DNA of 29,012 nt from JBBTCJ01 sp038043285 (lineage in GTDB: Bacteria; Planctomycetota; Phycisphaerae; UBA1845). The stretch covers positions 1 through 29,012 of the forward strand of contig JBBTCJ010000150.1 in NCBI GenBank assembly GCA_038043285.1, in the 5' to 3' direction. Below are positions 7,253 through 14,145 of this stretch, piece by piece; the first letter of the stretch is position 1, and each line of letters opens with the position of its first letter. A program made the translations under genes and the position numbers. Below the pieces are notes generated by a model. The model made no database searches. It saw only the letters and a list, made by a program, of their open reading frames with translations, and was not told the DNA's origin.

Positions 7253-9229
7253 TCAAACCCGTTGATCGCGGGATTCCAGGAGCGCGATGCGGCGCGCACC
7301 AAGACCCATCGGGAACGGAGCCGCTGCCGGCTTCACCGCCACGGGCATGTCGGCCTCCAACAATCGTTGGACGGCGGACGCAATGCCGGTGGGGTCCAGA
7401 CCGCACTCCGCCAGTTGGCTGGCGCGGGAACCGTGCGCGACGAAGCGGTCCATGGGAATCCCCAGCCGGGTCATCCTTGCGGCTGACAGACCGAGTTCCT
7501 GAGCCGTCTCCAGCACCGCGGAGCCGAAACCCCCGACGACCGAATGGTCCTCCACGGTCACAACGGGCCTCTCTCGGGCGAACGCGGAGGTCACCATGTT
7601 GCGATCCACCGGTTTGGCGAAACGGGCGTTGACGACGGTCGTTTCGATGCCCAACTCGGCGAGCATTTCCGCGGCCGCAAGTCCCGCAACGGATGTGACG
7701 CCGTAACAGAGGATCGTCGCGTCGTCGCCGCTACGGAGAACGCGCGATCGACCCAACTCGAACGCGGGGCCGTTCGGCGTCGGCGCGGGAACCGTGTCAC
7801 GCGGGTATCGAATCGCACAAGGGTCGTCCAGGGCAAGCGCGAAGCGCAAGGCTTCCCTGAGTTCGCCCTCGTCCATGGGAGCCATCAGGACCATGCCCGG
7901 GAACCCGCGCAGGTAGGTGATGTCGAGGAAGCCGTGATGCACCGCCCCGTCTCCGCCGACGAGCCCGGCGCGGTCCAGGCAAAACGTCACCGGAAGTCCC
8001 TGTAAGACGACCTCCTGAAACACCTGATCGAAAGCTCGCTGGAGAAAGGTCGAATAGATCGCGGCGACCGGTCTCAAGCCCGCCTTGGCCATCCCGGCGG
8101 CCATGTCCACCGCGCAACTCTCGGCGATGCCGATGTCGCGGCAGCGATCCGGGAAACGATCGGCGAACTTGTTCAGCCCCGTGCCGTCCAACATCCCCGC
8201 GGTCAACGCGAAAATCGTGTCGTTCTTCTCGGCGAGGTCGATGAGGGCTTCGACGAACGCGGTGGTCCAGCTTTTCCCTTGGCCTCGCTGGATGGTGACT
8301 TTACCGTCCTCAACGACGAAGGGCTTGGGACTGTGGTACTTCCCCGGTTCCTTCGTCGCCCAGTCGCAACCCTTGCCCTTGACGGTGTGAACGTGAAGCA
8401 GGACTGGGTGGTGACTGCGACGGAGCACCTCAAACAGATCGATCAAGTGCTTGATGTCATGTCCGTCGACAGGCCCCACGTATTGCAGGCCCAGGGCTTC
8501 GAACACCTGACCCGGCGAAACCGTCGCCTTGATCGCCTCCTTCAGATGGGCAATGAGTTCGAAAGCCGGCTTGCCCAGCAACGGAAGCTTCGGCAGCGTA
8601 CGCTTGGTTCGGGCTTTGATGTCCTCGTAAAAATTGCTGGCCCGGAAACGGGCGAGGTACTCGGCGATTGCCCCCTGCGTCGGCGAAATGCCCCATTCGT
8701 TGTCGTTGAGAACCACGAGCAGTTGGCGCCTCAGCGTTCCAGCCTGGTTGAGGCCCTCGAAGGCAACTCCGTTGACGATGCTCGCGTCACCGACCAATGC
8801 GACCACGGAGTTGTCCCGCCCCAGCACCTCGTCGGCGCGGGCCAAACCGACCGCGGTGGCGATGGCCGTTCCGGCGTGGCCCACGTTGAAAAGGTCGTAT
8901 TCGCTCTCGCCGATTTCCGGGAACCCGCTCACCCCGCCGCCCTTACGAAGCGTGTCGAAACGGGCGTTGCGCCCGGTCAGAAGTTTGTGCGGATAGCACT
9001 GATGCCCGACGTCCCACAGCAGGCGGTCGGTCTGGAAATCGAACACTCGATGCAGCGCAATGGTCAGTTCGGTGACGCCCAGATTGCTCGTCAGGTGCCC
9101 ACCGTTCCGCCCGACAACGTCGATCATCCGATGCCGGATGTCGTCAGCCAACTGGGGAAGCTGGTCCAGGCGAAGGGCCTTGACGTCAGCCGGGGATTGG
9201 ATGTTATCGAGCAAACTCATGGACCACAT
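7253..9229 (-). CDS. dxs: 1-deoxy-D-xylulose-5-phosphate synthase
   Basis: DXS condenses pyruvate and glyceraldehyde 3-phosphate, using thiamine diphosphate, to start the MEP isoprenoid pathway. The 658-residue protein has the three transketolase-like domains in order: thiamine-binding (to about 315), pyrimidine-binding (about 318-480) and C-terminal (about 500-620). Conserved residues include His45 (G-H-L-T-S-N-L-G), W-D-V-G-H-Q-C-Y-P-H-K (72-82), His299, Glu370, Y-S-T-F-L-Q-R (392-398) and D-R-A-G-L-V-G (419-425). Two motifs depart from the usual form. The thiamine motif reads GDAS (147-150) and NDNEWG (175-180) instead of GDGA and NDNEMS, and the catalytic Glu is followed by Ser-Cys (371-372) instead of Gln-His. 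I believe GDAS-type DXS occurs in planctomycetes. An ATG three codons in, at 9220, gives the typical M-S-L-L-D-N start. Confidence 0.95.
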   Translation of the reverse strand: MWSMSLLDNIQSPADVKALRLDQLPQLADDIRHRMIDVVGRNGGHLTSNLGVTELTIALHRVFDFQTDRLLWDVGHQCYPHKLLTGRNARFDTLRKGGGVSGFPEIGESEYDLFNVGHAGTAIATAVGLARADEVLGRDNSVVALVGDASIVNGVAFEGLNQAGTLRRQLLVVLNDNEWGISPTQGAIAEYLARFRASNFYEDIKARTKRTLPKLPLLGKPAFELIAHLKEAIKATVSPGQVFEALGLQYVGPVDGHDIKHLIDLFEVLRRSHHPVLLHVHTVKGKGCDWATKEPGKYHSPKPFVVEDGKVTIQRGQGKSWTTAFVEALIDLAEKNDTIFALTAGMLDGTGLNKFADRFPDRCRDIGIAESCAVDMAAGMAKAGLRPVAAIYSTFLQRAFDQVFQEVVLQGLPVTFCLDRAGLVGGDGAVHHGFLDITYLRGFPGMVLMAPMDEGELREALRFALALDDPCAIRYPRDTVPAPTPNGPAFELGRSRVLRSGDDATILCYGVTSVAGLAAAEMLAELGIETTVVNARFAKPVDRNMVTSAFARERPVVTVEDHSVVGGFGSAVLETAQELGLSAARMTRLGIPMDRFVAHGSRASQLAECGLDPTGIASAVQRLLEADMPVAVKPAAAPFPMGLGARRIALLESRDQRV

Positions 9230-9379
9230 TCGAGCGCCGCGTTACGCCACACCGACCCGCCGACTCGTGGACGCATTGGCGCTGCCCTTCCTCTGGCCGT
9301 CGAGTCTCGCGTAATGCGCGTACTGACGAGGCGCAACCCATTGTAATCGCGGAAGCCGGGTGATTCACCTTCAGGACTT

Positions 9380-10264
9380 TCAATAATTTCGGTCCCTTGC
9401 AAACTGCGCAAGTGCTCGCAAATCCTCGGCCTCGGTTCCGAACCCGGCCAGTGCCTCAATAGCGGTTCGGACCGACCGATCGGCGGCCGCGCGACTCTCC
9501 GCTACTCCTACGCACCGCGGATAGCTTTGTTTGCCCTTGGCCTCGTCTTTCCCAACCGCCTTGCCCGCGCGGGCGGTCGTCGAGGTTACGTCCAATAAAT
9601 CATCGGCGATTTGGAAGGCCAAGCCTAAGTGCGTTCCATAGCGACCCAGTTCGTCGGCCTGTTGGACGGTCCCCGATCCGCACAGTGCCCCCATGCGGCA
9701 GGCGGCGGCGAAGAGTCGGGCGGTCTTGCGGATGTGGATCCACTGCACGCGGTCCAGGGTGGGGGGCAGCGATTCACCGGCGAGGTCCGCCGCCTGGCCG
9801 CCGATCATCCCCGCCCACCCCGCGGCGGAGGCAAGTTCGGCCACCAGGGAGGCGCCAATCGGCGTGGCCTCATAGTGCCTCGCCAGCAGCTCGAAGGCCA
9901 GCACCGCGAGCGCGTCGCCCGCCAGAATGGCGACCGCCTCGTCGAACTTCTTGTGTGTCGTCGGGCGCCCTCGCCGGAGATCGTCATCGTCCATCGCGGG
10001 CAAATCGTCATGGACCAGGCTGAACGCGTGCACGCATTCGATCGCGGCGGCGGCGACCCAGGCTGTGTCGGCAGCGCCGCCTACGAGCGTGCAGCAACGT
10101 CCAACCAAAAACGGGCGAAGGCGTTTTCCGGGACCGAGGACGGAATAAAGGACGGCGTCGCGGAGATCAGCCGGAACGTCAGCTTCAGCCGTGAGGTATC
10201 GGCGCAGCCGAGCGTCGAAATCGGCGGCGAACCTCGAGAGTAATTGCTGCATCCTGTCGGGCAT
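9380..10264 (-). CDS. ispA: Farnesyl diphosphate synthase (short-chain prenyltransferase)
   Basis: IspA condenses dimethylallyl or geranyl diphosphate with isopentenyl diphosphate to make farnesyl diphosphate. The 294-residue protein has GPGKRLRP (44-51), a first aspartate-rich motif with the two-residue insertion D-D-L-P-A-M-D (86-92) followed by D-D-D-L-R-R-G-R-P-T-T-H-K-K-F, GQAAD (156-160), Lys180-Thr181, and the second motif D-D-L-L-D (221-225). Phe81, five residues before the first motif, is aromatic, as the Tyr is in E. coli IspA, which favours a C15 product. A geranylgeranyl product is not excluded. The gene lies 150 bases upstream of dxs on the same strand, an arrangement common in bacteria. 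The start lacks a clear Shine-Dalgarno; Met5 is an alternative. Confidence 0.93.
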   Translation of the reverse strand: MPDRMQQLLSRFAADFDARLRRYLTAEADVPADLRDAVLYSVLGPGKRLRPFLVGRCCTLVGGAADTAWVAAAAIECVHAFSLVHDDLPAMDDDDLRRGRPTTHKKFDEAVAILAGDALAVLAFELLARHYEATPIGASLVAELASAAGWAGMIGGQAADLAGESLPPTLDRVQWIHIRKTARLFAAACRMGALCGSGTVQQADELGRYGTHLGLAFQIADDLLDVTSTTARAGKAVGKDEAKGKQSYPRCVGVAESRAAADRSVRTAIEALAGFGTEAEDLRALAQFARDRNY

Positions 10265-10367
10265 GGCTCAGCCGATCACTTCGCGGGATCACAGGGGGGC
10301 AACGGCTTCGCGTCACCTTCCCGCTCCCTCGCGGTCGCGGCTCTGATCAGTCCGGGTCGCCGGTAAG

Positions 10368-10400
10368 CATTCCGCATTCCGCACTCGCCATTCCGCATTC
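10368..10400. repeat. Short degenerate tandem repeat CATTCCGC
   Basis: The unit CATTCCG, with C or CACTCGC between copies, occurs four times in about 33 bases in the spacer between ispA and adk (CATTCCG at 10368, 10375, 10390 and, shortened, 10397). The pattern is low-complexity. It could be a slipped-strand repeat or part of a dispersed intergenic element. It shows no coding potential. Confidence 0.5.
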
Positions 10401-10436
10401 GGCGCGGGCACAACCTTGGGTTTCGGCTGCGTCGCG

Positions 10437-11045
10437 TTAGATCATCCCCGGTACGACACCAAGGAGGGCATTGGCGACGTCGCGGAGGACGCCGAGGGGA
10501 TGCTGGTCGGCGTTGACCCGAGCGATCAGCTTCTTCGGGTAGGCGTCAAGGACCGGCTGGGTCTCGCGCTCGTACACCAGGATACGGTTCTCGATGACGC
10601 TGCGATCCGCGTCGTCGGGCCGGCCGGACTTCGCCGCACGTTTGCTCAGGCGTGCGATCAACGCGTCGCGGTCGTCGATCATCAGGTGGACGATACTCTT
10701 CACCTCGATCGCGTCCTGGAGAAGTTGGACCTGCTTCGGCGTCCGCGGAATGCCGTCCAGGATCAGCGTGTGGTAGCCGAGATCAACCTTTCCTGCGGTG
10801 ATCAGGGCTTCGACGTGCTGCCGGAAGACTCGCACGGTCAATTCGTCCGGGACGAGCAATCCCTTCGTCGAGTAGGAAAGGAACTCCTTTCCGATGTCGG
10901 ACGTCTTATCGAGTGCTCGGAAGATGTCGCCCATGGCCAGGTGGACGAGGTTGGGCATTTGGCCCAGCACGACGCCCTGCGTTCCCTTTCCGGAGCCGGG
11001 GCAGCCGAACATCAGGATGGATGGATATCGCTTCAAATGAGCCAC
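10437..11045 (-). CDS. adk: Adenylate kinase (short-LID nucleoside monophosphate kinase)
   Basis: The enzyme interconverts ATP + AMP and 2 ADP. The 202-residue product has the P-loop G-C-P-G-S-G-K-G-T (14-22), the AMP-site block M-G-D-I-F-R (38-43), K-G-L-L-V-P-D-E (61-68), L-I-L-D-G-I-P-R-T (94-102), Arg133, and G-R-P-D-D-A-D (141-147) with Asn-Arg at 153-154. The LID is the short form, without zinc cysteines. The start is a GTG at 11045, chosen because GAGGAG lies six bases upstream and the P-loop then sits close to the N-terminus. No ATG fits, and the longer open frame upstream is antisense noise. The gene is the first of the leftward adk-ispA-dxs-nadK run, but a 172-base repeat-containing spacer separates it from ispA, so it may be its own unit. 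Confidence 0.9.
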   Translation of the reverse strand: MAHLKRYPSILMFGCPGSGKGTQGVVLGQMPNLVHLAMGDIFRALDKTSDIGKEFLSYSTKGLLVPDELTVRVFRQHVEALITAGKVDLGYHTLILDGIPRTPKQVQLLQDAIEVKSIVHLMIDDRDALIARLSKRAAKSGRPDDADRSVIENRILVYERETQPVLDAYPKKLIARVNADQHPLGVLRDVANALLGVVPGMI

Positions 11046-11469
11046 GGTAAGCTCCTCATTGGACACGATGATGCCAGGAACCTCGCACCGTCTGCGCACA
11101 AAAACGTCGGCGCGCAACCATGTTCGCCGGGGTGGAGGGAGGATGCAACTCACAGCGTGGACGCCGCGAGGCCTCCTGCGCCTGCCCAGGGGCGGGGTCG
11201 CTGCGCTGAATGGACGCGGACCGATTTCGCCTCGCACGCCGCCAGCCCGCGCCACAGCCCGCCGCCCGCTGGGTGGGGGGATGATGTCCGTCCGAATGAC
11301 GATCGGATTGGCCGACCGATCTTTACCCCACCCATTGCTGCGCGATGGATGGGGCACCGCTTCTGGCGTCGGAGGTTGCGGGCGACAAGACGTGTTGAAA
11401 TCGCCCGGTCGATCGTGAATAATGTTCTGTACGGTTTGTTCGTGAGATCGGCAGCCTGCGAGGAGCGGT
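11046..11469. other. Divergent promoter region between adk and the 11470 gene
   Basis: The 424 bases lie between two divergent genes and must hold both promoters. A good sigma-70-like promoter for the rightward gene is at 11395-11423. I could not identify a convincing promoter for adk. Open frames crossing the region have random-looking translations rich in Arg and Pro, so I do not call a gene. Confidence 0.5.
11395..11423 (+). promoter_or_regulatory. Sigma-70-like promoter
   Basis: TTGAAA (11395-11400) and AATAAT (11418-11423) are separated by exactly 17 bases. Each matches the consensus at 5 of 6 positions, in otherwise GC-rich DNA. Transcription would start about 40 bases before the ATG at 11470. 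This is the best promoter match I found in the window. Confidence 0.6.
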
Positions 11470-12225
11470 ATGAGCAACGGCCTGGGCGCTCTGTGCGACG
11501 AGTTCTACGTCAGCAGCCGGTTGTTGATGAAGCTGGAGATGTCCCCGGACAACGAATCGGTCCTCCATTTCTTCGACCGCGTCCGCAAGGAGCACCCCTC
11601 GTTGCGGAAACTTCGTCGGCGTGACGCCCACGCGATCGGAATCGAAACCGATCCGGACGAGCCAGGCGTGCGCCGCTGGTTGAGGTTGGACCCCACCAGC
11701 ATTCGCTTCGGACAGGAGGCTTCCGGCGGAACCGAAGAGGCGCGGCGCTTCGGCGAGTTTGTCCTTTCCCAGGCCCCGTTCCACCTGACGCTCAGCGACC
11801 TGGCCTACGACCACCTTGACGTGGCCTACGGCTTCAACATGCACTATCGGGGCAACCACGATCAACTGGTGGCCGAGACTTTGTGGAGCGATCACGGGCC
11901 TTCGGCGTTCCTCTTCGGCGACCACGCGGCCCACGTTATCGACGCCCAGCCCTATTTCGGAATCGCCCTGACGCCGGAGTGCGACCTCCAGGCCTACGTC
12001 GAGGTGAAGTCTCGGACCGCCACCTACGAGGTCCGCAGCGGATCCTTCGAAGGGGAGCCGATCAGCGTCCTGCTGACCGTGCGGAAGTACTTCGGGCTGG
12101 AAGGCGACGTCGCGCCTGCGGATTGCATGAAGACCCTGTTTGAGACCGCCGACGCCCTCGCGGCCGATAAGATCGTGCCGCAGTTCGTGAACCCGCTGGC
12201 GGCCGCCATTGCCAGTCGATCGTAA
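11470..12225 (+). CDS. Conserved hypothetical protein, planctomycete-type
   Basis: The 251-residue protein has no signal peptide or membrane segment and should be cytoplasmic. I cannot name a function. Its layout resembles a protein family I know only as conserved hypotheticals of planctomycetes: a start with L-x-M-K-L-E-M-S-P-D-N-E-S-V-L-H-F-F (18-35), a central F-N-M-H-Y-R-G-N-H-D (122-131), a run A-L-T-P-E-C-D-L-Q (166-174) and a C-terminal part with P-I-S-V-L-L-T-V-R-K-Y-F (197-208). The strings Y-R-G-N-H-D and E-x-R-T-x-x-Y-E-V-R-S-G look conserved rather than random. The start is secure: AGGAG lies four bases before the ATG and a near-consensus promoter lies 47 bases upstream. It is transcribed alone, with spacers on both sides. 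Confidence 0.85.
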   Translation: MSNGLGALCDEFYVSSRLLMKLEMSPDNESVLHFFDRVRKEHPSLRKLRRRDAHAIGIETDPDEPGVRRWLRLDPTSIRFGQEASGGTEEARRFGEFVLSQAPFHLTLSDLAYDHLDVAYGFNMHYRGNHDQLVAETLWSDHGPSAFLFGDHAAHVIDAQPYFGIALTPECDLQAYVEVKSRTATYEVRSGSFEGEPISVLLTVRKYFGLEGDVAPADCMKTLFETADALAADKIVPQFVNPLAAAIASRS

Positions 12226-12294
12226 CCGTTGGGTGGAGCCCGTGATGGTGTTGCGGGACCCTACCTCAACCGCTCTGATCCCTCAACGGAAAAG

Positions 12295-12332
12295 TAGAAT
12301 GTCCCTCCCGAACATGCGATTCTAGAATGTCC
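12295..12332. repeat. Paired direct repeat TAGAATGTCC
   Basis: TAGAATGTCC occurs at 12295-12304 and again at 12323-12332, with starts 28 bases apart. Short spaced direct repeats of this kind form the ends of some insertion sequences, including IS21-type elements. No transposase gene is nearby, so if it is an element end it is a solitary remnant. It could also be a tandem regulator site. Confidence 0.4.
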
Positions 12333-12663
12333 TCTTTGCCCCCTTTTTCCCCGGGTTTGTCCGCCCCAACCGCGGTTTTCCTGGGGCTTCTGCCCTTGAC
12401 AGATCGTCGCAAAAGTGGTAGCTGAGGTGGTTGATAAGTGCGTAGGGTGCGTCGCCCGGTCGCGGTTGCTCGGTTGGGTTGCGGTGGCCCTTCGACATGA
12501 TCGACTCGTCACCGTCACACGTCGAGCAGACAGAGAAGAGAATTGAAGCGAGTTTTGTAAGAAATAGCAGCCACAGGAGCGGTCCGGACGCATGTGCTGC
12601 GGCTGACCGTAGGATTTATCGCGAGGCGGAAGGCACTCGCGGTGGCGGTGGACGTGAGGCTTG

Positions 12664-12746
12664 TCCGCAAACCGTGCAGGTCATCTACGGGCGCAAAGCG
12701 GCTTGCGTGACACGCGTCGCGCCTGCCGAAGCGGTTATTGTGCGGG
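12664..12746 (+). promoter_or_regulatory. Candidate structured 5' leader, GEMM-like motifs
   Basis: The strings GCAAACC (12667-12673) and CGCAAAGC (12692-12699) match two core strings of c-di-GMP-I (GEMM) riboswitches. They can form the same two-step stem as the GEMM P2 helix: CCGC-AAA-CCGT (12665-12675) against ACGG-GCGCAAA-GCGG (12687-12701). Against this, there is no GNRA loop, the upstream CACAGG part is missing, and the downstream GGTTACC equivalent reads GGTTATT (12733-12739). A competing nested fold exists: TCCGCA/TGCGGG, AACCG/CGGTT and GCAGG/CCTGC. The segment lies 76 bases before the start codon of a secreted protein, where such switches are often found. Confidence 0.22.
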
Positions 12747-12822
12747 AGGATTCGGCCGTAGCGGTTCATTCGTAAAGTTCGAGAAGGGTGCTGATTCAGT
12801 CTTGAGAGTGAAGGAGAAAGCA

Positions 12823-14097
12823 ATGCAAAACAGCCGGTTTAGAGGGGTGATTGGGGCTTTGGCCCTCATGATGTGTGCAGCGCAGGCCTGGGCCAGCGAC
12901 ACGGTGCCCCGTCCATGCTGCCTCCCGGATGGATCCTGTAGGGACATGATCAAGGACGATTGCGCCGCGCAGGGCGGGTACAACGGCGGTTTGGGCAATG
13001 TGTGCGCGGCGTTCATCTGCGGATGCCCGAACCTGTTTGACGGATGCTCCGCGGCGTGCTGCTTCCCGGATGCGGCCTGTTATGACAGCAGCCCAAGGCA
13101 CTGCCTGGAGCTGGGCGGAACGCCTCAGGCGGAGGGCACGTCTTGTCTTTCCATGGTCTGCGAATGCACAACGCCATCCGCGGAGTGCGCGTTCGTGGCC
13201 TGCTGCATGCCGGACGGTTCCTGCACCAACTTGCCGAAGGACCAGTGTATCCTGCGGGGCGGCGCGAACGGTGGCCCGGGGACAGCCTGTGGCGAAGACT
13301 TTGTCTGCGGATGTCCCGAATTGCAGGACGGGTGCCCCGTCGCATGTTGTGAGGAGACTGTGTGTCAGGATTGGTCGCCGTCGTATTGCAAGATACTGGG
13401 CGGCGCGCCTCAATTCCCGGGCACGACGTGTCGTACGTTCGACTGCGACAGCCGCGATCTCGCCTGCCGCGTGACAGGCGGCGGCGTGGACACCTTCCCC
13501 AGCGATTGGAACGGGGCGATGGCCAGCGGTTCCCACCAAGGCAGCGACGGGGCCAACCGCTACGAATTCGGCGGTCAGGCCGGCGCGCCCAACGCAGATC
13601 AGCCGCAGCCGCACGGCGAATGGACCCACCATCAGCAGCGCGGCCCAGATGGAAGCTTTGTCTTCCACGCCGGCACGTCAAGTGCGCCCGCGGAAACGGA
13701 AATCGATCTGATCGTGTGCAGTGATCCAGGTTGGTGCGAGCAAGCCCGACCGGCTCCGGCCAAGCAGATCGATTTTGAAGGGGTCGGACAGTTCAAGAAC
13801 ATCCGTGACCCGTCTGCCGCATTGGGCGGCGTGGTTGTTGGTGAGACCTTCCACTGGTTCCACGTGCACATTGAGGACCTCGGCGAGCCAGGCCGGAGCG
13901 GCAAGCAGAATCCGCCGACCGCGCCCTGCTCACCCGCCGGCTCGGCCGGAGATCTTNNNNNNNNNNGCGATTGTCCGGACTTCTATCACATTCGCATTCA
14001 CGCCACGAGTGATCCGGCTTCGGCGGTGATCTATGACGTGTTTGGTTACGTCACCGGCGGTAACTTGCAAATTCACCCCACGACGCCGCACGGTTAG
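12823..14097 (+). CDS. Secreted Cys-rich repeat protein with conserved C-terminal domain
   Basis: The 424-residue product starts at an ATG preceded by AAGGAG. It has a signal peptide (hydrophobic 9-22, A-W-A cleavage after 24). Four cysteine-rich modules follow, at about 32-69, 79-115, 127-164 and 175-208. They are built on CC-x-P-D-G-S-C, a later Cys, G-G and a closing C-x-C-x. Modules 1 and 3 resemble each other (C-G-C-P end), as do 2 and 4 (W/D-S-S-P-x-x-C-x-x-L-G-G), so an A-B unit was duplicated. Such modules are common in planctomycete exported proteins. Residues 216-420 form a second domain with G-E-W-T-H-H-Q-Q (265-272), F-V-F-H-A-G-T (279-285), A-K-Q-I-D-F-E-G-V-G (313-322) and F-H-W-F-H-V-H-I-E-D-L-G-E-P-G (343-357). 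Function is unknown. Ten Ns interrupt it at residues 379-382, but the frame continues sensibly to the stop. Confidence 0.85.
   Translation: MQNSRFRGVIGALALMMCAAQAWASDTVPRPCCLPDGSCRDMIKDDCAAQGGYNGGLGNVCAAFICGCPNLFDGCSAACCFPDAACYDSSPRHCLELGGTPQAEGTSCLSMVCECTTPSAECAFVACCMPDGSCTNLPKDQCILRGGANGGPGTACGEDFVCGCPELQDGCPVACCEETVCQDWSPSYCKILGGAPQFPGTTCRTFDCDSRDLACRVTGGGVDTFPSDWNGAMASGSHQGSDGANRYEFGGQAGAPNADQPQPHGEWTHHQQRGPDGSFVFHAGTSSAPAETEIDLIVCSDPGWCEQARPAPAKQIDFEGVGQFKNIRDPSAALGGVVVGETFHWFHVHIEDLGEPGRSGKQNPPTAPCSPAGSAGDLXXXXDCPDFYHIRIHATSDPASAVIYDVFGYVTGGNLQIHPTTPHG
13957..13966. other. Assembly gap of 10 N inside a gene
   Basis: Ten unknown bases interrupt the Cys-rich secreted protein gene. The reading frame is the same on both sides and the protein keeps its domain pattern, so the gap is close to correct modulo three. 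The codon after the gap is NGC followed by Asp-Cys, which would read Cys-Asp-Cys if the base is T. Confidence 0.99.
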
Positions 14098-14111
14098 TTC
14101 GAAAGCGCGAG

Positions 14112-14145
14112 CATAGGACGGGGCGGTTCGCCGCCCCGTCCTATG
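14112..14145 (+). terminator. Strong 15-bp hairpin with TTCG loop
   Basis: Positions 14112-14126 and 14131-14145 are perfect reverse complements around a TTCG tetraloop, 15 bases after the stop of the Cys-rich protein gene. The stem is very GC-rich (core GGACGGGGCGG). No T-run follows, so it may act as a transcript-end stabiliser or a non-classical terminator rather than a textbook intrinsic one. Confidence 0.6.

Larger units (their letters stand above)
12226..12822. other. Long intergenic region and leader
   Basis: This 597-base stretch follows the conserved hypothetical gene and precedes the Cys-rich secreted protein. It holds a pair of direct repeats (12295-12332), a hairpin GCCCCA/TGGGGC (12363-12368 and 12382-12387) around the palindrome AACCGCGGTT, an isolated perfect TTGACA at 12396 without a good -10 partner, and a possibly structured leader (12664-12746). 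The open frame reaching back to 12661 is not used, because a strong ribosome binding site and signal peptide place the start at 12823. Confidence 0.5.

Noticed and set aside
8279..9346. A 355-codon open frame on the plus strand.
   Set aside because: It is antisense to dxs and has no motif of its own.
10416..11624. A 402-codon open frame on the plus strand.
   Set aside because: It runs antisense to adk and then through the divergent promoter region into another gene's start. The reading is not protein-like.
12396..12424. A perfect TTGACA at 12396-12401.
   Set aside because: At 17 bases spacing the -10 position reads TAGCTG, only 2 of 6 matches, and no start codon follows within about 400 bases. 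I could not support it as a promoter.
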